Source: Varanus komodoensis
Lineage: Eukaryota; Chordata; Lepidosauria; Squamata; Varanidae
NCBI RefSeq assembly: GCF_004798865.1
Contig: NW_025336087.1
Coordinates: forward strand, 52,499,146-52,563,145
Direction of reading: 5' to 3'
Length of the DNA: 64,000 bases
Part shown: one piece after another, positions 1 to 12,866 of the stretch
How positions within the stretch are numbered: position 1 is the stretch's first letter
Layout: each line of letters starts with the position of its first letter
Made by a program: the position numbers and the translations under genes
The notes under the pieces: model-generated
The model's input: the letters and a program-made list of their open reading frames with translations, nothing else
What the model was told of the DNA's origin: nothing
Database searches by the model: none

Positions 1-139
1 TCAAGGAGTGCTGAGTTCCAGGAAAGAAGATTCGGAAAAGGGGTGGGGGCAAAGGGCACTACAAGCAGAGGTCAGACATTTTACCACTCTTGCAAGGTGG
101 TATTGCAGTTCTTCACAATAATCCTAAGAAAACTACACT

Positions 140-430
140 GGGTTCAGGCATCATAACAAGCCATCTTGAGTTGCTGTGTTGTGTGAATCAGGTCCAATAC
201 CTAAAGTGCTGAATTGCCCTCATTGGCACAGCTTCTCTTGTTGTCCAAATCCAGGAAGAAGGGCTTGATGGTCAGCAAACCACCCAGAACCCATGGGATG
301 CTGTTGGGTTGTGGGGAGAACCTCACCAGATTCAGATGACATAAGAACCTATGATAGTGGGCACTTGCAGAGGAAATTTGCGCCCCACGTGCATGACAAC
401 CCATCATGGCTTATTTGACACAGGGGGTCC
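140..430. repeat. Dispersed repeat with ACAACCCA/TGGGTTGT inverted motifs
   Basis: The stretch carries phrases such as AACAAGCCAT, CAAACCACCCAGAACC and GACAACCCATCATGG that recur at 19700-19915 and 55505-55690. The motifs occur in both orientations within each copy, as in a palindromic non-autonomous DNA transposon. I cannot name the family. The remaining sequence of 1-1390 shows no gene. Confidence 0.4.
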
Positions 431-1105
431 TGGTGTTCAAGCAAACCAGGCTAGTATGCCCCACCTCATTCAATGAGACTTGCTTAAAAATATATATGCA
501 GATGATTGCAGCCTTTAAAATTTAACTTCAATTATTAACAAAGAAGAATGTGGAAAATATTTTTTGTATCAAATTTGATATATTCCAAGCAGTGATTTCA
601 GAGTTTCAATTCTATACATAAATAATTTTTCTCCTGTCGGGGCCACATCTCATTAATTCCCCAGGATGTGTTTAACAGTGAGGGGATTACTGTCAGGTGG
701 GAGAGTTCCCCTTTAACAAGTACAGGTCAGCAAAGACTTAACATTCAATTCTTAACTGAAATAAACTGAAAACCCAGAGCAACTTTCTGCCTACAGTTCT
801 TGAGGGATGTATTTGATCATGATCACTGGTTTCATCTCATAAACTCATATTTCTAGCTTTCTTGTCCTCTATCACCAAACTGAGACCTAAAGATGGAGGC
901 AAAAGTATTAAATAGGATCCCAGTGTACAAAGTTGAATTGTCAGCTTTAAATGAAGTGAAAGGCTTTAAATGCCAATAAATATGGGGAAAATAAAAACAA
1001 AATAAAGACTAAACAATAATAGCATAAATAAGGAAATCTGTACAAGCAAATGTAAGGTTAGCAATACTTCAGAATCAGCACACTTAACAATTTTTGTGGA
1101 ATTGT

Positions 1106-1180
1106 TATAGTGTATATAGTGTATATAGTGTACACTATATATTGTACACTGTATATAGTGTACACCAGGAATATAGTGTA
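1106..1180. repeat. TATAGTGTA-type tandem and palindromic microsatellite
   Basis: Repeated TATAGTGTA units turn over into their reverse complement (GTGTACACTATA), so the block is both tandem and self-complementary. A mutating simple repeat able to fold into a hairpin; no function is implied. Confidence 0.8.
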
Positions 1181-1389
1181 ATCCAAGGCTAAGGAATAGC
1201 AAAAGATTCTTGAATTACCTCAGACTGGCAATACATTTCTGTTGCATTATCTCCTAGCCAATCATAGCTTTTTCAGTATACTACATTCTATTTCCCTCCC
1301 ACTCCCATCAGTTATTTAGTTCTCCTCAGTACTATTAATTAGCATTCTATGCTCAAAGACTGTGGTTAGACCTCAAGTGATGGGCTTTG

Positions 1390-4300
1390 GGACACCCTCA
1401 AACCCTTAGGGTTTTCCTCCTCACTAAATATGGTGTCGCTTTATTGGGTTTGTTTGGCTGGTTGGTTGTGTTTTTTTGCTTTGTTTTTGTATTTCTGCAA
1501 GTGTACAGAATTATAATCAGTGAAAGAATTACCAAAAGGCAAAAAGATATGATGTTGGAAGATGAGTCCCTCAGGTCGGAAGGTGTCCAATATGCTACTG
1601 GGGAAGAGCAGAGGGCTAGTACTAGTAGCGCCAGAAAGAATGAAGCAACTGGGTCAAAGCTGAAAGGACACTCAGTTGCCTATGTATCTGGTGGTGAAAG
1701 GAAAGTCCGATACTGCAAAAATCTATACTCCATAGGAACCTGGAATGTAAGATCCATGAATCAAGGCAAGCTGGATGTGGTCAAACAAGAGATGACAAGA
1801 CTGAACATCGACATCTTAGGAATCAGTGAACTAAAATGGACAGGAATGGGGGAATTTAATTCAGATGACCATCAGGTATACTACTGCGGGCAAGAATCCC
1901 TCAGAAGAAATGGAGTAACCTTCATAGTCAATAAAAGAGTAGGAAAAGCAGTACTGGGATACAATCTCCAAAATGACAGAATGATCTCAGTTCGAATCCA
2001 AGGCAAGCCATTCAACATCACAGTAGTCCAAGTCTATGCCCCAACCACTGTTGCTGAAGAGGCTGAAGTTGACCAGTTCTATGAAGGCCTACAACACCTT
2101 CTAGAATTAACACCCAAAAATGATGTCCTTATCATTATGGGGGTTTGGAACGCTAAAGTAGGAAGCCAAAAGATGACTGGAATAACAGGCAAGTTTGGCC
2201 TTGGAGTACAAAATGAAGCAGGGTACAGGCTGGTAGAATTTTGTCAAGAGAATACGATGGTCATAACAAACACTCTTTTCCAACAACCCAAGAGACAACT
2301 CTACACATGGACATCACCAGATGGTCAACACAGAAATCAGATTGACTATGTGCTCTGCAGCCAAAGATGGAGAAGCTCTATACAGTCAGTAAAAACTAGA
2401 CCAGGAGATGACTGTGGCTCTGATGATGAGCTTCTCGTTGCAAAATTTAGGCTTAAATTGAAGAAAGTAGGGAAAAGCACTAGGCCATTCAGGTATGACC
2501 TAACTCATATCCCTGATGAATATACAGTAGGGGTGACAAATAGATTTAAGGAATTAGATCTGATAGACAGAGTGCCTGAAGAACTATGGACGAAGGTTCG
2601 CAACATTGTACAAGAGGCAGCAACTAAAACCATCCCAAAGAAAAAGAAATGCAAGAAAGCAAAATGGCTGTCTGAGGAAGCTTTACAAATAGCTGAGGAA
2701 AGAAGGGAAGTGAACGGCAAGGGAAAAAGAGAAAGATATACCCAAGTGAATGCAGAATTCCAGAGAATAGCTAGAAGAGATGCCTTCTTAAATGAACAGT
2801 GCAAAGAAATAGAAGAAAACAATAGAATAGGGAGGACCAGAGATCTCTTCAAGAAAATTGGAGATATGAGGGGAACATTTCATGCAAAGATGGGCATGAT
2901 AAAGGACCAAAATGACAGGGACCTAACAGAGGCAGAAGAGATTAAGAAGAGGTGGCAAGATTACACAGAAGAACTATAGAAGAAAGAGCTTAACGTCCCT
3001 GATAACCACGATGGGGTGGTCACTGACCTCGAGCCAGACATCCTGGAATTTGAAGTCAAATGGGCCTTAGGAAGTCTGAGCAACAACAAAGCTAGTGGAG
3101 ATAACAGTATTCCAGCTGAGCTATTCAATATCTTAAAAGACGATGCAGTAAAAGTGCTACACTCAATATGCCAGCAAATTTGGAAAACTCAACAGTGGCC
3201 ACAAGAGTGGAAAAGGTCAGTTTACATTGCCAAAGAAGGGCAATGCCAAAGAATGTCCAAACTACCACACCATTGCACTCATTTCACATGCTACCAAAGT
3301 TATGCTCAAAATCCTACAAGCTAGGCTCCAGCAGTATGTGGACCGAGAACTACCAGAAGTACAGGCAGGATTTCAAAGAGGCAGAGGAACTAGAGATCAA
3401 ATTGCTAACATACACTGGATCTTGGAGAAAGCTAGGGAGTTCCAGAAAAACATCTACTTCTGCTTCATTGACTATGCTAAAGCCTTTGATTGTGTGGATC
3501 ACAACCAACTGTGGCGAGTTCTTAAAGAGAGGGGAGTACCAGACCATCTTATTTGTCTCTTGAGAAACCTATATGCGGGTCAAGAAGCAACAGTGAGAAC
3601 TGGACACAGAACCACTGATTGGTTCAAAATTGAGAAAGGAGTTCAGCAAGGCTGTATACTGTCACCCTGCCTATTTAACTTATATGCAGAGCACATCATG
3701 AGAAAGGCGGGGCTAGATGAATCACGAGTTGGAATTAAGATTGCTGGGAGAAATATCAACCACCTCAGATATGCAGATGATACCACTCTCATGGCAGAAA
3801 GTGAAGAGGAACTAACGAGCCTCTTGATGCAGATGAAGGAGGACAGTGCAAAAGTTGGCTTGAAACTCAACATTAAGAAAACTAAGATCATGGCATCCGG
3901 TCCTCTCACTTCCTGGCAAATAGATGGGGAAGAAATGGAGGTAGTGACAAATTTTATTTTCCTGGGCTCCAAGATCACCACAGACAGGGACTGCAGCCAA
4001 GAAATTAAAAGACACTCGTGGGGAGGAAAGATATGGCAAATCTAGACAGCATACTAAAAAGCAGAGACATCCCCCTGCCAACAAAAGGGTGTATAGTCAA
4101 GGCTATGGTTTTCCCAGTTGCAATGTATGGCTGTGAAAGGTGGATCATAAGGAAGGCTGAGCGCAGAAGGATTGAGGCCTTTGAATTGTGGTGCTGGAGG
4201 AGACTCCTGTGAGTACCTTGGACCGCAAGGCAATCAAACTGGTCAGTCCTAGAGGAGATCAACCCTGACTGATCTTTAGAAGGCCAGATCCTGAAAATGA

Positions 4301-4543
4301 AACTCAACTACTTTGGCCACCTAATGAGAAGGAAGGACTCCCTGGAGAAAAGCCTAATGCTGGGAACAATAGATGGCAAAAGAAGGGGATGGCAGAGGAT
4401 GAGGTAGCTAGATGGACTCACTGAAGCAGTTGGGGTGAGCTTAAGTGGACTCTGGGGGATGGTGGAGGACAGGAAGGCCTGGAGGAATGTGGCCATGGGG
4501 TCGCGATGGGTCAGACACGACTTCACGACTAACAGCAACAGAA
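1390..4543 (+). mobile_element. BovB (RTE-clade) LINE, near full length, inactive
   Basis: The element reads through endonuclease (GTWNVRSM, SELKWTG, YAPTT), a lysine-rich linker and a reverse transcriptase (FIDYAKAFDCVDH, LRYADDTT) to a C-terminal LMRRKDSLEK segment, in the order and with the wording of BovB. Its 3' end has the family's GGTCAGACACGACTTC-like tail at about 4500-4543. BovB is the RTE LINE spread horizontally between squamates and ruminants, and it supplies the machinery for squamate SINEs. The 5' edge is uncertain: the open frame starts within a hydrophobic stretch near 1390-1500 that I do not recognise as BovB. No target-site duplication could be made out. Confidence 0.93.
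1720..4540 (+). pseudogene. BovB endonuclease-reverse transcriptase, disabled
   Basis: The frame is broken by a TAG at 2977-2979 where the family has Tyr (EELY), a roughly 5-base loss near 3230 (family VYIPIPKKGN, here VYIAKEG), a second frame change near 4012 (EIKRH then WGGK), and TGA stops at 4210-4212 and 4270-4272, with a further in-frame stop near 4400. Two endonuclease catalytic positions are also changed: family GDWN reads GVWN (Val codon at 2143) and family GSDHELL reads GSDDELL (second Asp codon at 2425). The reverse-transcriptase YADD is intact near 3769-3780. Residue comparisons are from memory of the BovB consensus. The copy cannot move by itself; the moderate number of changes suggests an old but not ancient insertion. 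Confidence 0.9.
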
Positions 4544-7500
4544 TCTGATTCAGGTGGAATTTTTTTCATTATAGATTAATGCCTATAGACAAAGTGTGTG
4601 TGTGTTTGTGTAACTTCCAGCCACCAATAAAAATTATGGCATAAGTGTTATAGAATGAACTATTCTCATTTACAACTGCTAGTGATTTGTTGTTGCTGGC
4701 AGAATTTGGTCCAAAGGCAAACTTCCATAATTCTTCCTGTTCTAGGGTGGAGAGTGCATAACTAAACAAATGTTATTCAGCAGTATAATTAAGCTTCTCT
4801 TGCAACAACTGGAACAAAGTACAAATGTTAGAAATTAAGAACTCTAAGCAATATACTAGTTTTCTCACAATTGGGTGAGACAGTTAGAACTTGCAGTTTA
4901 GCAGTATTATTCTGAGTTGCAGATGACATACGCTAGGTGGTTGCTCAAATACTTAAGCACAACAATGGCTAAATTTCACTCCACACAGTTTAGGACTGCA
5001 TTGATATTTACAGCTTGTCTTAAGAGAATATTTAGGAGAAAAGTTCTTTTCGACTCAAAATGTTAGCAATCTTGTTTGATCAGTTTTAAACTTCAACACT
5101 GAATGCAAACTAGCTTTTCTTACTATCACAGCTATGATAAAAACAAAGAAACATATTTTAAATGCTGTGGATTATTTTCCTCTCCAAACTTCCCATGAAA
5201 TAACAGATACCTTGAGCTTTTTTTTTTTAAAAAACCCCACAGTTTGGGAGTCTATGTTCAGCTGCTTGAGTGATGACAGGCACTGAGGACCCAGGCAAAA
5301 ATGACAATACCTAAACACACATCTTGCATACGTACAGAATCTCATTTTACACTGAGCACAGTAAGAAGCACTCAGGGAAATTATATTCTATTCATACTAT
5401 GCCGAACTATTGCAGGCTACACAAGTTTACATACTGAAGTAAGTAATTAAGAATAGTAGCAATATCATTTCATTTACTGAGGCAAGGTGCAAGATACATC
5501 AATTCACAGTCTGGGATTTAGATCATGTATAGTGCCCAATTTCAAGGCACATGCATTGAAGAACTGTAAACTGTGGGGTCATTCAGTTAATGAAAAATCA
5601 GCTTCCTGTATACTTGCAGTATGGCTGTGCTATCTACACTCAGGAGTCTGAGAAAAGCACTCTCTAAATATTTTATAACTTTGCACATTTCTCCTTTAAG
5701 AGTAATGTATATGTAGTAGCTTCTCATTTACCATCACCTTCAATAACAGGTTTACAAACTATTGATATAACCCAAAGCAATTTCAATTGCAAACCATGAT
5801 GTAGATATATCTTTAGGGGAAAAGACTGTAATTGTGATTTAAGAATAGCACAGCCCATGAATGCATGTTAGCAGACTGTTCCACAGCAGAGCAGACTCTA
5901 CGTTCATGATACTGGCAGTGAAAAACATTCAAGAAAGTTTGGTGGGATCCAAGGAAGAAGACTTTACAAGGTTAACAAAGAAGATTACCCTGGTACTTTA
6001 GGGCATATAAACAAGGATAGACCCACTGCCAAATTGATCAAAGGTGCATATATGCAAAAAGGCTCAAGGCAGGCTGAAAATAAAAGGTTCCATTTTGTGA
6101 TTAAACACATTCATAGTTTAAAGAAGAGACACTGGGTAGATTCAAATGACATTTGAATATCAGGTGTCTATATAACCTTTTGGACTTAAAGTTCCCTGGG
6201 GACCCCTCTGAGTTTGACTAACAATCAGGCACAGAGGGAATCCTGAAGCAGTGTCTATCCTCTCATCCAGCCCAGTGGTATCTCAGTGATAGTGCAGCAG
6301 TGCTGAGGGAAGCAGGGGTGACAGTTGCTGAAAGTGTCCAATTAGTCCTCTGCTTCCTCACCTTGCACTTCTGTCACTACCAGGAAAACAGGATTGTTCA
6401 TGAGCAATCCTTCACTCCCAGCAATGGCAGGAACATGGACAGGGGCACCACAGTGAAAGAGAGTGCTCAGCTGGACCTCCTCCCAGATAGAGCCAGCTGA
6501 ACACACACGTCTGCCATCATGGCTACAGACTGAAGTGGACACATCTGCCTGCATAACCTTTGGAGGAGGCCAAGCCAAATGTGCTGGCCCCAGCTGCAGT
6601 GTCATCCTCAGCTGGCACAGTTCCCATGGGCACCACAGCATGTGGTAGAGACAAGCCAATGCCTGCTGCATGCACCCCCCCCAAGTTGTGGGTGGGGCTT
6701 TGGAAGACAGCTTTGACTAGGCCTTGGAGCTGCTGCCTACCCATGTGTCTCCTCCTCCTCAAGCCCCACTTAGGAATTGGGAAGGAGACGACACATGGGG
6801 CAAGCTGGGGAGTCATTTTCCCACCCAGCCTCCTACTAGGAAAACTGGTGCATAAGCACCTCCTCTCGCTAGTGCCAGCCAGCATAACTGTAGGATGATC
6901 CTGCTTGCAAGTAAAGCGGAGTGTTCTCCTGCAACTCTCACTCCATTATCCCCTCTCCCCAATATCACTGTCAAGCAGCAGCAGCGAGGAGGAAAACAAG
7001 GGAGGGGTTGCAGAGCTGTTCATCCACTGTTGCTGCAGTTGCAGCCACAACTAACCATTTGGACACGATTTCTCTAGAAGGGAAGCCAAGTGCTTCCTCC
7101 CCTGACACAGCCCCACCCCCAGTCCCCAAACAGGCAAGCAATCCCACACTTCCAGCATCTGTAGAAGTGCAGGGGGAAGCTAGTGACAAATATGCACTTT
7201 TTCAATCTACTAGAACCCTTGGCCAAAGAAGCTATCCTGTTTTGCCACAGCATTTGGCTTGACCGTGCATGTGCATGTGTGCACACACACGCACACACAC
7301 AAGTAAGACACCCCAGAGTCCTGCCACATTCAGATGAACTCAGAAAGAATAGCTGGTGAGCCTGTTTCCTACCTTTACTGCTTATTATTTTGTCCAGATT
7401 AAGCACAGTTTGGCCACTTCTCATCACACCAAAGGTGAAGGTCCACAAAAACCCCTTTATAAACAGACATTCTTTTCTCTGCTGCTGGCTCAGAAGCTTA

Positions 7501-8084
7501 ATGTGCTTCACTTGTCCAAATATTTTGGAAGATTTAAGGGCACAGGAAAGGGATATTTCAGCAAAAGGAATAAAGCACACAAAGCACTATAAATAGATGG
7601 GGGTATTTCTGAGTTTTAGACAACCTCCTTTCCACATCTCCTCTTGTTATTGTGAGCCCATCTCAGGCCTAACTTGAGCACATCATCACTTGTTAGTGCT
7701 AACTTTCCTAAAGACCTTTCTCTTCTTCATGCTTGGCAACACCCATTCAACAACTTTCTTTCCCTTTTTCAAGAGTGTTACAAACTCAGATATAATTAAT
7801 CTTCACACCTTTGGCCATGTACACTCATAACCCATCCAGTAACAGGCTTTACATGAGTGCATTTCCATAGCCATTGTTTCAAGAAGATTGCTTGTGTGTG
7901 TGCTTGCACAGAGCTACACCAAAAATGCACTATAGTCAAAAATTTAAAAAAGATATCTTGGATGGAATCCTGTGCTACAGCAATGGAAAATTCTCACTGC
8001 CCTTCCTGTATTTGAATGAGTCCCTTACTGTGGAAAACAATTACAAGACTCACATTTAACACATAGTAATATTATTGTTGCTGC
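4544..8084. other. No gene seen (BRD10 intron 1 sequence)
   Basis: AT-rich sequence to about 6200, then a more GC-rich stretch to about 7260 with several overlapping open frames on both strands but no recognisable domain or splice-site pairing. A short alternating CA/TG tract lies near 7265-7305. If BRD10 is as interpreted, this is within its first intron. Confidence 0.6.
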
Positions 8085-8170
8085 ATTATATTTGTGACAC
8101 AACTTTTCTTCTCTCCCAAGAAACCCAAGATGCTTTACACAGTTCTCTTCCTCTCCATTTCATGCTTTTA
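8085..8170 (-). repeat. Antisense L2-type 3' tail
   Basis: ATTATATTTGTGACACAAC followed by CCAAGATGCTTTACA is the reverse complement of the common reptilian tail in which a line 'TGTAAAGCATCTTGG' precedes a GGCGGGATATAAA-like terminus. Only the end of the element is left. Confidence 0.4.
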
Positions 8171-8487
8171 TGTATGATAAAAGCCTCATCTGGAAGCACC
8201 CTAAGATGGTAACATTTCTGGAAGTTTTCAAACTAAAGCAGTTATTAGTGTACGTAAACTTGCTCAGTAGATTTCTACACTCAAGGAATGATGCCAAGAG
8301 AGGAAAGGCAATATTTTCCAGAAGTCTGTGGATATAGCACTTAAAGCAATTGGCTGGTATACTGGATTTCTGAAGATCAGTTTAGGTTTCAAAATAGTTA
8401 TAGTAATGGAAGTTCTGCAAAATATGTTCTTGCCAGACTAAGCACAGCATGCTACATCTCTTCATTACAGATACTTTATGCCTCTGT

Positions 8488-8640
8488 TACCAGATGAGTA
8501 TAACTGTAACTGTAATAGTGAAAAAGGCAGGAAGTATCTGTCCTGTTAATGATCAAAGCAAACTGGAAAAGCTTCTGTCCTAGTTTTGACAGCAACAATT
8601 CAGGAAAGTGAATAGAAAAGTCTGAGATTCTTGAGAAGTT
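8488..8640. repeat. Dispersed repeat Y, copy 1 (pairs with 25007-25167)
   Basis: GAAGTATCTGTCCTGTTAAT, ATCAAAGCAAACTG and AAAAGTCTGAGA..CTTGAGAAGTTCT occur here and again at 25007-25167, same orientation, at roughly 80-85 per cent identity by eye. No coding potential or terminal repeats seen. I do not recognise the family. Confidence 0.7.
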
Positions 8641-10999
8641 CTAATGGCAGTTGACAAGGCTGACAAGACCAGAACCTTCACCTTTCTTGTTAGAAGACAG
8701 GCATCAGAAGATATTACAGTACTGAGAAACTGTGTTCATTTTAATCCCTTCAACTATCAATCTAATGAAAGTGATAGTACCATTAAGGAAGGATACTCAG
8801 AAACTTCAGCACTCACTGATCAGAATTATTGTACTAACTCTCTAAGGGCAGGTTGCTGGAGGAGAAGAGATGATATAACTTCTTTTATTGTCCCCCATAC
8901 TATGCATTATCACAAATTATTATGCATATTTTCTGGCAACACTTTCACCATGAAGCAGCTCTTAGTTTAGCAAATAATCATTTTTTGTATGCACTGCCAT
9001 TTTTCTCTGTATGATGCTAGGAGGTGAAAATGTAGCTAGGCTGGGATGAGAGAACCACAGAGGACATACCTTTTATGAATACTATCATACTGTACTAGAA
9101 TACTATCAGAACTGTACTGGGTGCACCTAACAGCACAGTATAACATATAGGAAAGACTCCAGCTTTTGACAACTCATGTGCTGTCAGAAAATGCATAGCT
9201 TTGTCTGGCTGCTGAATTAGTCAAGAAGGGGAAAGCAATCATCATTAACAGAGCTTAAACCGTTCCATTAACTACTGCCCACATACCCGAATGTGTGGTG
9301 ATAGGCTGTCACTGCAAAGTGAAACATCCCTGAGACCCCATAAGGCATCTCTTTCTTTGTGTTTGGGAAAAGCTCTCTTTTATTCATCTCTCAGCTAAGA
9401 ATCCTACCTAATGAAGCAGCGTCAAGTGTAAATAACAGCAACACCTGTGATATAACATATGTGGGTGCAGTTCATAACCTTCGAGATGCTTGTATCTACT
9501 ACTCCTATGATCCTTCATGATTAGCTAAGCTGGATAGGGCAGGTGGGAGTTGTAGTTCATCTAAAGTGTCAGATTTCCCAATCTTGTCATAGAGGTTACT
9601 ACAGAGAATAACCAGGAGATGGCCATGAGGGAGACACAGTGCCCATGATCAGTGAAGTCAACTGTAATTTAATTATTTTGTAATCAGAAGTAGGTACGTT
9701 TTATTTTTTAAGAATGCAGTTGAAATTAACTAGTGGTTAACATGGGGCTATAGAGATCTGCAGCTTGGTTTAAAGCATATTCTCAAATACATCATAAGAA
9801 TATACAGTACAAGAAGATAGTAGGTGAATGATCAGGTCAGAAACACTATGGCTTTGTGGAGGGTCTGTGCATTCAAAGAGAGTGGCCCAGAAGAGAGAGA
9901 TTCATCAATCTGTCTACTCTGCTCATCTAATCCAATTGGTTAAGGGATGAAAGAATCCAGCTGGACTGAGGCAAGGCAAAGCCAGCTCTCTCAAGCACTC
10001 TAGCCTCTCAGCCTCCATCCCAGAACACAGCATACAATGTTCCTCCCAAAGCAAACAGTGATCCATTTTTGTTAAAATGCAGAAATTGCTTCTCTTCCAA
10101 ATGCCAGCAACAATGATCAAACTTAAGACGACTTCATTCTTCTGGGCTAAAACAACAGCAACATGCTAATATCTGCCTCTTTGCATATGCTCAGTTACTT
10201 TGTATCCTATTTGTTGTGGAAGCTCACACAGCAGACAGATATGACATTTGCCAGATAAGGACTGACAAATAGTCTAGTCTAAACTGTGACAGAATGAAGA
10301 CTATGGATCAGAAAGCACAAGTTATTCCTCATGGTGATGATCAGAGGTACATTCAAGCAACACTGGAGAGATGCAAACAAGAAAATAGGAGCAGCGGGGA
10401 TTAAGTAGTCAGGCAGATGGGTACCACAGGAAGCTGATTCTCATTGGACAGAGAAGCTGTTCAAATTAAAGAATAAGAGCAATTTCAGAGAATTTACAGT
10501 GACAAAGCACAAATGGCTTCCTGGACCAATGACACACTGATGCATCGGCAAAGCTGAAGATGAATATGACAAATTGCAGAAATTTACCTGTTAGTTACTC
10601 ATTTCAGCAGTGACCAAGTTCATTCTTTGGGTAAGCTGTTTTGATGGTACAGAGAAGAAGATTGCAATCAGAGTACTGACTTTACAACTTCTGGTTATTT
10701 ATAATTCTTTGAAAAAGGGTGATTTAATCTTTGGGGTTGCTAAAATTAACTACTAAAACTACCTTTTTCTTCAGCAATATCAACAGTATTGTCTTTACAT
10801 TTTTACAAATATCCAATAAAATTCTACATAATTTAACATTGAAATTACATTTTGTGTGTATTATTTTTTCTTTAAATATTTCAGGTAAAATACTCATGGT
10901 AAATTAAGACCCGAAAAAATTAATAGAATACTTTTTTTTAAAGTGTTGTTTACCAATGCCAATAAAATAAACATGCTATATTGCCCATTTCTATAAGGC
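8641..10999. other. No gene seen
   Basis: AT-rich non-coding sequence. The 108-codon ATG-initiated open frame at 8644-8970 begins where repeat Y ends and shows no domain. A weak relic of the small palindromic DNA element described at 11000-11150 (GGGAGTTGTAGTTCATCT) lies at about 9485-9595. Confidence 0.6.
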
Positions 11000-11150
11000 A
11001 GAAATGGACAATTTGTGGTCATCCACATTTTTTGATCTACAGCTTCCATCAGCTCTAGCCAGCATATCCAATGGTGAAGGATGATGCAACTTATGGCTCT
11101 CCAAAAGTTTTGGCCTACAAGTTGTAGGTCAATGTGGTCCATCCTGCTAC
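11000..11150. repeat. Short palindromic DNA-transposon relic (hAT-like MITE type)
   Basis: The order 'caatttgtggtcatccaca', 'CTTCCATCAGCTCTAGCCAG', 'CCAATGGTGAAGGATGATG' and then GGCTCTCCAAAAGTTTTGG matches a common reptile element whose arms read CAACTTGTGGCCCTCCAG and which folds back on itself. Related copies lie at 18175-18305, 37670-37770, 44871-44965 and 50285-50385. Confidence 0.6.
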
Positions 11151-11430
11151 AGAATATTAGAACATTTTTCTGATACAAACTGAAAATCTTCCTATGCAAA
11201 CAACACTAACCTAAAATTAACAAATTAACCTAAGTTATATTGGATTTTTTTCCCAGAAAATCTGCATCACTAGTCTTTTTGTGAACTCCACTGATTTGCC
11301 CCAAGTTAGAGTCTATTATTCAGGATAACTTGCTTTGCATTTATTTACCTTGGCAATTGCACCACTTTAGTAATATTTAACAGATGATTTGATAGAGACT
11401 ATGTTTCCAGCAGACAGTAAATTAAGTTAA

Positions 11431-12330
11431 ATCCATAAGAAGGCCATGCTGGATCAGCCAGAGTCTAGCTATCCAAAGTGCTGTTCACATACATAGAATC
11501 CCAAAAGCAAATGCCCACAGGACCACAAAAACAGCACATGAGTGCAACAGTACCCTCTGCCCAAGTTCTCCAGAAACTGGCATTCATAAGCACATTCACT
11601 CTTATAGTACAGTTAACATAAAGCCATCAGGACTAGCAATGCTGATAGTCTTCTCTTCCATGAATGTATCTAATCCCCTTTTAAAGCCATCTAAACTGAT
11701 AGCCATCTCTACATTTCATGGAAGTGAATCCCTTGTGTGAAGGTCTTGAATCTCCCACCAATCAGCTTCACAGGATGACCCCGGGCTCTAGTATTATGGG
11801 AGAGGGAGGAAAATGTCTCCCTATCCATTTCCTCTACTCACTGCATAATTCTGTACACCTCTATCATGTATTCCTTACTCATCCTTTTTCTAAAGTAAAC
11901 TATCTCATATGTTAGAACTTTTCCTCATAAGAGAACTGTTCCAGTCCCTTCAGCATTTTAGTTGCTCTTTTCTGCACTTCTTCCAACTCTACAATATTCA
12001 TTTTAGGCAGAGTGATCAGAACTGCACACAGTGTGCGAAGTGTGGTATCACCACAAATTGGTAGAAAAGCTGGATGATATTAGCAGTTCTATTTTCAATT
12101 CTTTTCCAAATTCTGTCTAACATGGAGTTTGCCTTTTTCACAGCAGCCACACATGATCTTTCTTCAAGATTCATTTTCTTCAAGTTGCCCACCACAGCCT
12201 CAAAATCTCTCGTCAGTCACTGCTAGCACAGATCACATCAATTTATACCTGAAGTTGGGATTCTTTTTTTTTTTGCTCCAACGTGCATTACTTTACACTT
12301 GCCTACACTGACCTGCCTTTACTATTCTGC
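11431..12330 (-). mobile_element. CR1 LINE 3' portion, antisense
   Basis: Read on the minus strand, this gives the CR1 reverse-transcriptase C-terminal region and 3' UTR: the order is a 'CTTTACACTTG..' lead-in, the LEEVQKRATKML-like segment, the RARGHPVKL-like segment (plus strand CAGGATGACCCCGGGCTCTA near 11770) and the TGCTGGATCAGCC end at the left edge. 5' truncated, as most CR1 copies are. Many small changes; old. Confidence 0.8.
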
Positions 12331-12343
12331 TGGCCATTCTCAA

Positions 12344-12866
12344 GTATAGATTTGATTTAAATCAAATTGATTTAAATCACTGGTCAGTAAGACTAGATTT
12401 AAATCATGGATTTCTACATAATTTGCATGTGTGCCTCCCTTACCCCTAGGTAGAGGAATTTTTAAAAAAATATTTCCAAACTGGGTCTTTTTCATGGCTG
12501 ACTGCCATTATAGGTTTTCTCCTCCAGAGAAAGAACAATACGATAAACCTCAGGCTATACACAAAAGAATCCAAACACTTGTGCAGTATTCTGTTCAAAA
12601 CGGTTCACTTTCATTTTTACTGGTTGCACCCTCACACTTGGCTCGCTGTGCAAATCTATTCCACTCCCAACAATCTTTTTCTGTTCATTTTTTTTGAAAC
12701 TTATCACTTAAGAAGTAAGGAGTTGATTCTGTGTACATTGATTTGCAAAGAAGCAATGGTATTAATGTCTTTTTCAACTCTTTATTTTTATTTTATAACA
12801 TTTTTGCTGTGAAGAAGAGGCATATGATCTCTGCAGACACAAATTCAGTTTTGCAAATTTGAAAGT
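12344..12866. mobile_element. TTTAAATC-ended DNA element, copy 1 (3' truncated)
   Basis: Begins with GATTTGATTTAAATCAAAT and continues CACTGGTCAGTAAGACTAG, then matches 27066-27570 in order for about 500 bases (GGTTTTCTCCTCCAGAGAAAG, ACACAAAAGAATCCAAACAC, TTTTGCTGTGAAGAAGAGGC). Homology stops near 12860, where copy 2 goes on for about 360 bases more, so this copy has lost its right part. No open frame of interest; non-autonomous. Confidence 0.75.

Noticed and set aside
8644-8970. 108-codon ATG-led open frame
   Set aside because: No domain, no splice or promoter context, AT-rich codon use; it directly follows a dispersed repeat and its counterpart copy at 25 kb has no such frame.
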